Shown here: piece after piece, positions 6,001 to 10,734 of the stretch
Position numbering within the stretch: the first letter of the stretch is position 1
How the letters are laid out: each line of letters opens with the position of its first letter
Source of the DNA: JBIOJM01 sp044450785
Lineage (GTDB): Bacteria > Planctomycetota > Planctomycetia > Isosphaerales > Isosphaeraceae
NCBI GenBank assembly: GCA_044450785.1
Contig: JBIOJM010000345.1
Location: forward strand, 1-10,734
Length of the DNA stretch: 10,734 nt
Direction: 5' to 3'
Position numbers and translations under genes: made by a program
The notes under the pieces: model-generated
What the model saw: only the letters and a program-made list of their open reading frames with translations
Told to the model about the DNA's origin: nothing
Databases searched by the model: none

Positions 6001-9000
6001 ACTTGCCGTCAGGGTACTCGACCTCGGTCAGGTCGCCGGCAGCGTCGTAAGTGAATGAGGTTGTTCCCGTGGCATCGGTCACTCCAGTCAGCAGTTGCTG
6101 GCTATTGTAGGAGTAGCTGACCGATGTGCCGTCCGGGCGATCCTGGCTGATCAGGAGACCCTGGATATTGTAGGTGTTTTTGAACGTCTGGCCCATCTGA
6201 TCGACGAATGTGACCAGGTTGCCGGCGGAGTCGTAGCTGAAGCTCTCGACCTGCCCGGACGCGTTGGTTTCCGTGGTGGGGTTGCCGTGGGCGTTATCGG
6301 TAAACGAGGTCGTGTTGCCGTCGGGATCGGTCACCTGCGTCAGATTCGTGGTGCCGGTTTGATAGGAGAAGTTGATGGTCGAGCCGTCGGGCTGGACGAG
6401 CTGCGTGGTGTCGCCAAGGGCGTCCTGGGTACGGAGGATCGTCCTACCCCCGGTCCCGGTGGCCTGGCTCAGGCCGGTCGCCGGGCTGGAAATGAAGCTG
6501 ATGACATTGCCGAGCGCGTCCGCGAAGCTGCCGATTTCGCCGTAGAGGTTCGGAGTCAACGTCGTCTTCACGCCGTCGCCATCGGTCTCGGTGACCGCGC
6601 CGGAGGGCGAATAGCTGTAAGTCGTGGGGGACTCGGTGCCGAGCTGGTCGGTCAGCACGCGGCCGAAGGCGTCGTAGGTGAACGACTCCTGGACGCCGTC
6701 CGGGTAAATGACGGCGCTCACCGCGTTTTGAAGCGCGGGGTTGGTGCTCTGCACGTACTGGTACTGATAGGTGCCCGAGGGCGTGATCAGCTTGAGCAGG
6801 TTCTTGGTTGTGCCGTCGTAAGTAAGGAACGTCGTTCCGGAGCTGTCGGTGATGCTGGAGACAAGATTCTGCGTGTTGTAGGTGTAGGTCTGCGTGTTCC
6901 CGAACGCGTCGGTCACAGACTGGAGCGCGCCGGACCTGCCGTAGTCATAGGTCGTCGTGTTGCCGTTCCGGTCGATGTTGGTCTGAATCGGCGCTGGAAC
7001 ACCGGCGAAGACTCCGGGCCCAAGCTGGCTCAAGTCCGTTGCGAAGACCTCGATGGTGCTCGAGAAATTCTGGATCGTGCCGTCGGCGTCGTGGGCCTGG
7101 ACATTCATGGTGACGGTGTACACGCCCGAGCCGCCCGGGACGAATTTCGTCGTGAGCGTGAGTGTTGTGGGGTCGCCAGGCGCGCCCTGGTAGATGCCGG
7201 TGGCCGGGTCGAGCTGATAAAAGCTGGTCTGCGAGCCGCTCTCCAGCGCCAGGGTCTGGAGGGACGAGTCGGTGGGGACGACCCGGATGTTCTGGGAGTC
7301 GTTCACGCCCGGGCCCATGGTGCCGGCGTAGTCTCTCTGGATGATCTGATCACCGGTCAGGCTCAGCTCGTAGGCGATGAGCTGATCGACGCGGCTGACG
7401 CGCTGGCCGTTCTGCGCCAGCGCGGTGGCGTCGGCGTCGAGGGTAGCCTGGAACTGCTGGGTGTTTGTACCGGCTAGCGTGCCGAAGTTCTGGAGTATGG
7501 TACTCCAGGTAGCGTTGGCCAGCAGCGGCGGCTGGTCGGCCGCCAGCAACGAGCTCCAGTCGTTGGTGAGCGTGGAAGGCGTGCCGGAGACCGCCGAGAG
7601 GACGAACGAACTGCTGACGTCGGGTCCGAACGTCTTGGGTATGAAGGTGATGGAGTACGAGCCGGAAGCGCCGGGGGGAAGGACCCCGGCCGGGCCGTTC
7701 GGGTCGGGGTTCAGGCCCAGCAGGAGGATCTGATCGGGGATGTAGGTGCCGGTGGTTTCGCCGGGAGGCAGGAACCGGGCGTTGTCCGAGGAGATCTCGA
7801 AGAGCGGCGCCGGGGCGTCGGTCTGGCCGACGTTGGTGTAATTGACCCAGAGCGTTCCCGTCTGGTAGGGGCGCAGCGGATAGGTGACATTCATCAGGAA
7901 GACGACATTGCCGGCCTGGCTGGCCTGGCCGGCGACCACCTGGAAGGCGCCGGGCAAGCTGGTGGTCTGGCCCGCGTCGGCGACCTGGACGGCGTACGAT
8001 CCCGCGCGCAGGCCTGTCAAGTTGAACGTGGCCGCCAGGCTGGTTCCGCTTTCCAGCGAGGTCGTCGCGGTGGCCCTGGCGCCGCCGGGCCCGATCAGCG
8101 TCGCGGTCGTCGCCGTGGTGAACTGCGAGCCGGTCAGATCAAGCGTCACCGAGCCGACGTTCGCGCCCTGGCTCGGCGAGACGCTCAGAAGGCTAAACGG
8201 CACGGCGGTCGCCGTGAGCGTGAAGCTCGTGCCCGCGGCGCCGGCTCCCGGCAGGGCGTGCAGAAGGATGTATTCGGGGCCGGTCTGGCTCTGCGAGAGG
8301 ATGATGTCCTGGTTCGGGCTAGCGCCGTTGCCCGAGGTCTGGTCGTAGGTTGACGGGGTTGGCTGCGCCGCATACCGCGTGAAGAGCTGCGCCGAGTCAC
8401 CCGCGCCCAGGTCGGCCGCGAGGTTCACGGTGGTACCCGGTGGCACGTTCAGACGGTAGAACAGGTCCTCGCCGGCGGCAATCGATCCGGTGATGGGCGT
8501 TCCCAGGGTGAGCACGGGCACCGAGATCGTGATCGCGCTGCTGGAGGCGGCCGTGTTGTTGGCTCGGTTCGGGTCGAACGTCGTGTCCTGGCTGTCGACC
8601 ACAACGATGACGTGCTCACTGCCCGTGATGCCCGGAACGCGGGCCGTCAGGCTGCGGGTGACCGTCTGGCCGGGGCCGATCCCGCCCGGGTCGTTCAATC
8701 GCCCCAGCAGGACCGCGGTGCCGTTGAGCGTGGTACCACTCGCGAGGTAGACCGAGTCGACCCAGGTGCCCTCGGAAGCCACGCCGCTCTGGTCTGTCAC
8801 TCCGAAGGTGATCGTCACCGGCTGGCCCTCGTAGGCCGTGGCCGGAGCCGTGATGGTCCCCGCGGCCAGGTCGGCGGCGCTGGCCGCCACGGTGACGGTC
8901 ACGCTCGCGGCGTTCTGGGTCTCGCTGAAAACGGGTTGCGTGCCCACGGTTGGGCCGGTCACCTTGGCGAAGTCGCCCACAACCTGGCCGTCGTGCAGCG

Positions 9001-10734
9001 CGACGATCGGGTACGCCTGCCCCGTGACCGGCCCGTAGCCGCCCACCACATCGAGCTCGAGCGTACCCCCCAGGTTGACCGTGGCCGCGGCGGTACTTGC
9101 GGGATCGTCGATGAGCTTGCCCAGCAGGCCCGACGCGGGCGATCCTCCGATGTCGATCGCCAGCGTGCCGGCCGCGGTCTGGGTGAAGGTCCCTCCCTGG
9201 GAGAGCACGATGCTGCTCGTCGTGCCCAGCTCGATGCGGCCCGCGTTGGTCGTCTGGGTGGTCCTCAAGCTGGCCCCATCGAGCAGGTGAATCGTGCCCG
9301 CGTTGGTCGCGGGGGCGAAGGGAAGCCACGTGGCAGGCGTCCCAGGAGCTCGCTCGAAGATCTGGCTCGTCGCGCCGTCGATGGTCACGTCGGCCTGGTT
9401 GGTGGCGAAGAGGGCGGGAAGATAAACCCGGGCGCCGCCCGCGGCGATCCAGGTGCCTCCGGTCAGGGCGCCCCCCGAGATCTGGGCGACCGAGGTGTTG
9501 AAATTGACCCGCCCCGCCGACACATCGACGGTGCCCTGGTCGTCGAAAGGCACGGTGATGTCGCTCACTCCGTTGCTGCTCGTGAAGGTGAGCGTTCCCT
9601 TGTTGGTGAACAAGGACGCGGGATCGCTGCTGCTGACCGAGAGCCCGGGGCCGACGCTCATCGTGCCGCCGGTCTCGTTGACGACGGTCGAGCCGTGATC
9701 GAGCGTCCAGGAGCTCGTGTCGGTCATCGTGAACTGACCGGAGTTGTCGATCTGCGATGCGCTGTTCAGGCCGACGGTCGTCGTCGTGATGCTGTTGAGC
9801 GGGTCCGGCACCTCGACGACCGTTCCGGTGCTCAGATTGTCGAGTGTGCCGGCGCTCAGGGTGAAGCTGTCGATGAGGTTCAGGGTCCCCGTGTTCTGGA
9901 GAGTGCCGGTCAGAACCGGCGGATACAGCCCCCACGTACCAACCGTGAAGCCGCCGGCATTGGTGAAGTTGTGCGAACCCGCCTGGATCGTGCCGGTGTT
10001 CCAGATCAGCATCCCCGCAGGGAAATGGAACGTGGTATCCGCGCTCTGGGCCACCTGAATCGGGGCCCCGAGCACCACCTCGCCCCCGCCGCTGCCGGTG
10101 TAGGTGCCGTCGAGGACCAGCTTGCCGTTGTTCTCTGGGGACTCGATTCCGATGGACGTGAACGGATCAGTCAGGAAGTTGCCTCCCTGGAAGTCTCCGC
10201 CGCCGAGCAGGGAGATAGTTCCAGTCTCGACCTGGAGGACGCCCGTGGCGGCGTTGTTCAGGGGGGCCCCGATATTGCTGGCGCCGTCACCGCCCGACTT
10301 GCGGATGGTGCCGGCGTTGTCGATGGCGTCCGTGCCGTTGCTGTCGATCCTGGTGTTCGCCGGAAAGTCGATGAGCCCGGTACTGGTGTTCTGGATGGTT
10401 CCGTTGTCCAGCACCAGGCCACTTGGCAATTCGATGGTACCGGTGTTCGTGAGCGTGCCGGTCAGGGTTCCTCCTCCGGTGATCACGCCGGCATTGGTGA
10501 AGACTTGCGATCCCACCTGGATCGTCCCGCTCTGCCACTGGAACATTCCCGCCGGGAAGTCGAACGTGGTGTCGGCGTTCTGCGCCACGCTCATGGGGGA
10601 GAAGCCGGCGCCGAAGATCACCTGCCCGCCCCCGCTGCCGGTGTAGTCGCCGTCGAGCGTCAGCGAACCCTTGTTCACGGAGAGATCGAGGGACGTGCCG
10701 GCCTGAGTGAGGAAGTCCCCCCCCTGGTACGACC
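3008..10734 (-). CDS. Giant RHS-repeat surface protein with beta-helix, CARDB and adhesin-like C-terminal domains (5' end beyond window)
   Basis: The frame is open from the right edge to a TGA at 3008-3010, at least 2,574 codons. A GTG at 10676-10678 is not the true start, because homologous repeat sequence ('YQGGDFLTQAGTSLDL') continues in frame to the edge. Numbering from that GTG: residues 1-595 are beta-helix-like strand repeats ('TNTGTIELPSGLVLDNGTIQ') with an internal duplication; about 600-718 is a CARDB domain; 720-826 resembles PPC; 829-913 resembles IPT/TIG; 920-1225 is further beta-sandwich sequence; 1230-1940 is RHS/YD repeats with the RHS core at the end; about 1945-2100 is an Ala-rich linker with a hydrophobic stretch; 2104-2287 is a DUF11-like sandwich ending 'VFDTNAPISTAPIYNTID'; 2297-2385 is Ig/Fn3-like; 2390-2500 is Ig-like ('VLNKKHQVTEVLITFSG'). 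It is presumably secreted and surface-displayed. Its function is unknown; adhesion, or delivery of a cleaved C-terminal part, are the options. No C-terminal sorting motif is visible. Confidence 0.85.
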   Translation of the reverse strand, partial: SYQGGDFLTQAGTSLDLSVNKGSLTLDGDYTGSGGGQVIFGAGFSPMSVAQNADTTFDFPAGMFQWQSGTIQVGSQVFTNAGVITGGGTLTGTLTNTGTIELPSGLVLDNGTIQNTSTGLIDFPANTRIDSNGTDAIDNAGTIRKSGGDGASNIGAPLNNAATGVLQVETGTISLLGGGDFQGGNFLTDPFTSIGIESPENNGKLVLDGTYTGSGGGEVVLGAPIQVAQSADTTFHFPAGMLIWNTGTIQAGSHNFTNAGGFTVGTWGLYPPVLTGTLQNTGTLNLIDSFTLSAGTLDNLSTGTVVEVPDPLNSITTTTVGLNSASQIDNSGQFTMTDTSSWTLDHGSTVVNETGGTMSVGPGLSVSSSDPASLFTNKGTLTFTSSNGVSDITVPFDDQGTVDVSAGRVNFNTSVAQISGGALTGGTWIAAGGARVYLPALFATNQADVTIDGATSQIFERAPGTPATWLPFAPATNAGTIHLLDGASLRTTQTTNAGRIELGTTSSIVLSQGGTFTQTAAGTLAIDIGGSPASGLLGKLIDDPASTAAATVNLGGTLELDVVGGYGPVTGQAYPIVALHDGQVVGDFAKVTGPTVGTQPVFSETQNAASVTVTVAASAADLAAGTITAPATAYEGQPVTITFGVTDQSGVASEGTWVDSVYLASGTTLNGTAVLLGRLNDPGGIGPGQTVTRSLTARVPGITGSEHVIVVVDSQDTTFDPNRANNTAASSSAITISVPVLTLGTPITGSIAAGEDLFYRLNVPPGTTVNLAADLGAGDSAQLFTRYAAQPTPSTYDQTSGNGASPNQDIILSQSQTGPEYILLHALPGAGAAGTSFTLTATAVPFSLLSVSPSQGANVGSVTLDLTGSQFTTATTATLIGPGGARATATTSLESGTSLAATFNLTGLRAGSYAVQVADAGQTTSLPGAFQVVAGQASQAGNVVFLMNVTYPLRPYQTGTLWVNYTNVGQTDAPAPLFEISSDNARFLPPGETTGTYIPDQILLLGLNPDPNGPAGVLPPGASGSYSITFIPKTFGPDVSSSFVLSAVSGTPSTLTNDWSSLLAADQPPLLANATWSTILQNFGTLAGTNTQQFQATLDADATALAQNGQRVSRVDQLIAYELSLTGDQIIQRDYAGTMGPGVNDSQNIRVVPTDSSLQTLALESGSQTSFYQLDPATGIYQGAPGDPTTLTLTTKFVPGGSGVYTVTMNVQAHDADGTIQNFSSTIEVFATDLSQLGPGVFAGVPAPIQTNIDRNGNTTTYDYGRSGALQSVTDAFGNTQTYTYNTQNLVSSITDSSGTTFLTYDGTTKNLLKLITPSGTYQYQYVQSTNPALQNAVSAVIYPDGVQESFTYDAFGRVLTDQLGTESPTTYSYSPSGAVTETDGDGVKTTLTPNLYGEIGSFADALGNVISFISSPATGLSQATGTGGRTILRTQDALGDTTQLVQPDGSTINFSYQTGTTNLTQVTDPDGNTTSFTDNAHGNPTTETNASGQVESFSYDSAGNLVTFVDQMGQTFKNTYNIQGLLISQDRPDGTSVSYSYNSQQLLTGVTDATGTTSFTYDAAGDLTEVEYPDGKSITYSYNAAEQRTRMATSDGYAVRYLYNPNANGQLSALTDDSGNLIAAYQYDSAGRLSRQDNANGTATTYQYNAEGQAAQITNLGPDGNVISSYAYVYNSEGQEIQVTSAGGVTSFTYDVLGQLASVALPGGQTITYQYDSAGNRISMTNNGTTTTYTTNDLNQYVSAGTTTFQYDADGRLIGETGSSGTTTFTYNDLGQMTGQSGPGGTITYQYDALGDLIATTQNGQTTSALVDPTGLGNIIAQYSGSGQVVAQYTYGLALTSRIDPMLGQSFYSFDAGGNTTQLTGANGAVQDSYSYLPFGEKLQSTGSVANPFTYNGQFGVTDLGGGLYSMRNRVYDSALGRFTSMDPLGLGGGDVNLYRFVGNAPLRNVDPSGLQEPTSDSSLSDIAAGLANTVLGTALGGTTLAALYDASSVASTAAQAYQTGSTGLATLQAGRAYTLNSAARTAALQARGTIASNAERALAGRAAALTANVGGKFLPLYGFIIVGLLRQTSVLGGYTNLGDLAVSRVFSGVDDPFSENFDPRLRSTLQDLVNKRTVQHVAGDPNDIVGPAGYGSPGFIQPGGEFPYHIDFENKPTATAPAAQVVVTDQLDPNLNWSTFQLGTIHFNTYTVTVPAGRTFYQTRVDATATLGVYVDVTASFNFQTGLATWTLTAIDPKTLDIETSATLGLLPPDDSTGRGEGYVEYSVQPKPGLAAGTRINAQATIVFDTNAPISTAPIYNTIDLGVPTSTVLALPAVTNTASFTVSWTAADNPGGSGIAGVDIYVSDDGGPFVPFLQDSTATSTVFTGQVGHTYGFYSVATSNIGLVQPAPSAAQATIAVVALPPPVTMTRVHEVLNKKHQVTEVLITFSGAVNSAEAGKTGIYRLATPGKHGSYTAKNAGIIKLKKAAYTAANDTVALTPKKAFALTKPVQLVVNENPPSGLQDTLGRFLDGGRSAVAILTKGKVTIDAVAKVPAGVRLALKPSAVDVVLERGETLRSRHFAGRARSIRA
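4866..6992 (-). repeat. RHS/YD repeat array and RHS core within the giant protein
   Basis: About 15 or more YD units of roughly 20 residues are present, for example 'SFTYDAFGRVLTDQLG', 'YQYDSAGRLSRQDNANG', 'TYQYDSAGNRISMTNNG' and 'TFQYDADGRLIGETG'. In known RHS and Tc-toxin C proteins these wind into a hollow beta-shell. The array closes with the RHS core: 'PFGEKLQSTG', 'GLYSMRNRVYDSALGRFTS', DPLG (Asp codon at 4949-4951, residue 1910) and DPSG (Asp codon at 4877-4879, residue 1934), 20 residues apart. At DNA level the array gives recurring motifs such as GTCGTACTGGTAGGTGATCG on the plus strand. Confidence 0.88.
9650..10195 (-). repeat. Beta-helix unit B of a tandem duplication
   Basis: This is the diverged second copy: 'DFQGGNFLTDPF', 'LDGTYTGSGGGEVVLGA', 'SADTTFHFPAGM', 'TGTIQAGSHNFTNAG', 'NTGTLNLIDS'. 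Identity to unit A is high in the first ~65 residues and fades afterwards, where only the strand rhythm is shared. Boundaries are approximate. Confidence 0.65.
10196..10734 (-). repeat. Beta-helix unit A of a tandem duplication (cut by the right edge)
   Basis: This codes for 'YQGGDFLTQ', 'LDGDYTGSGGGQVIFGA', 'NADTTFDFPAGM', 'SGTIQVGSQVFTNAG' and 'NTGTIELPSG'. The same series of motifs recurs one unit later with an offset of 181 residues (543 bases). Further copies may lie beyond the edge. Boundaries are approximate. Confidence 0.7.

Noticed and set aside
4930..6992. Possible CRISPR array suggested by recurring motifs such as GTCGTACTGGTA
   Set aside because: The repeats are degenerate, irregularly spaced and in frame with YD motifs of the RHS region; they reflect protein repeats.
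5264..7477. Long plus-strand open frames (264 and 460 residues) opposite the RHS repeats
   Set aside because: They consist of Val/Gly/Arg/Asp-rich repetitive sequence with no family features and follow the RHS repeat rhythm of the opposite strand, as expected for antisense of GC-rich repeats.
8616..9935. Second minus-strand open frame of 439 residues inside the giant gene
   Set aside because: The composition (Arg, His, Gly, Pro, Asp runs) is that of an out-of-frame reading of GC-rich DNA; the giant frame carries recognisable domains throughout.

Overview
The window is GC-rich bacterial DNA. Its gene families point to Planctomycetota, most likely the Isosphaeraceae. The evidence is a TolC-type efflux protein ending in the planctomycete-like 'ELQNLGFGD' style, a RelE-like/Phd-like pair of a type common there, a small 'SVRTLLAIVA'-anchored protein, and a giant RHS/CARDB surface protein whose C-terminal Ig-like domain ('VLNKKHQVTEVLITFSG') I associate with that group. 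This placement is inference from family knowledge; no database search was possible.

Layout. (1) 1-939, minus strand: the N-terminal ~313 residues of a TolC-like outer-membrane efflux protein, cut by the left edge, with a signal peptide and a Shine-Dalgarno site in the loop of a small hairpin. (2) 940-1420: a divergent intergenic region with no convincing gene but two short tandem repeats and a small inverted repeat. (3) 1421-2091, plus strand: a toxin-antitoxin operon (RelE/ParE-like toxin first, Phd/YefM-like antitoxin second, 4-bp overlap) driven by a near-consensus promoter (TTGACG, 17-bp spacer, TATAAT) so close to the toxin ATG that the mRNA should be almost leaderless. (4) 2189-2605, plus strand: a small membrane-anchored protein of unknown function with a DxDxDG calcium-loop-like motif. 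(5) 2606-3007: the space between convergent genes, with a perfect 21-bp inverted repeat and a 14-bp palindrome. (6) 3008-10734, minus strand: at least 2,574 codons of one giant multidomain secreted or surface protein, whose true N-terminus lies beyond the right edge.

The giant protein carries, in order, a duplicated ~181-residue beta-helix-like unit within a longer beta-helix region, a CARDB domain, a PPC-like domain, an IPT/TIG-like domain, further beta-sandwich sequence, about 700 residues of RHS/YD repeats closing with an RHS core and its paired DPxG motifs, an Ala-rich hydrophobic linker, and three adhesin-like beta-sandwich domains. A normal polymorphic toxin would have a short toxin tip after the second DPxG. 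Here there are ~620 residues that look like a surface-anchoring or adhesive module, which is the most unusual feature of the window.

The genes do not form one pathway. The toxin-antitoxin pair is a self-contained module, the TolC-like gene is probably part of an efflux or secretion locus to the left, and the giant gene stands alone.
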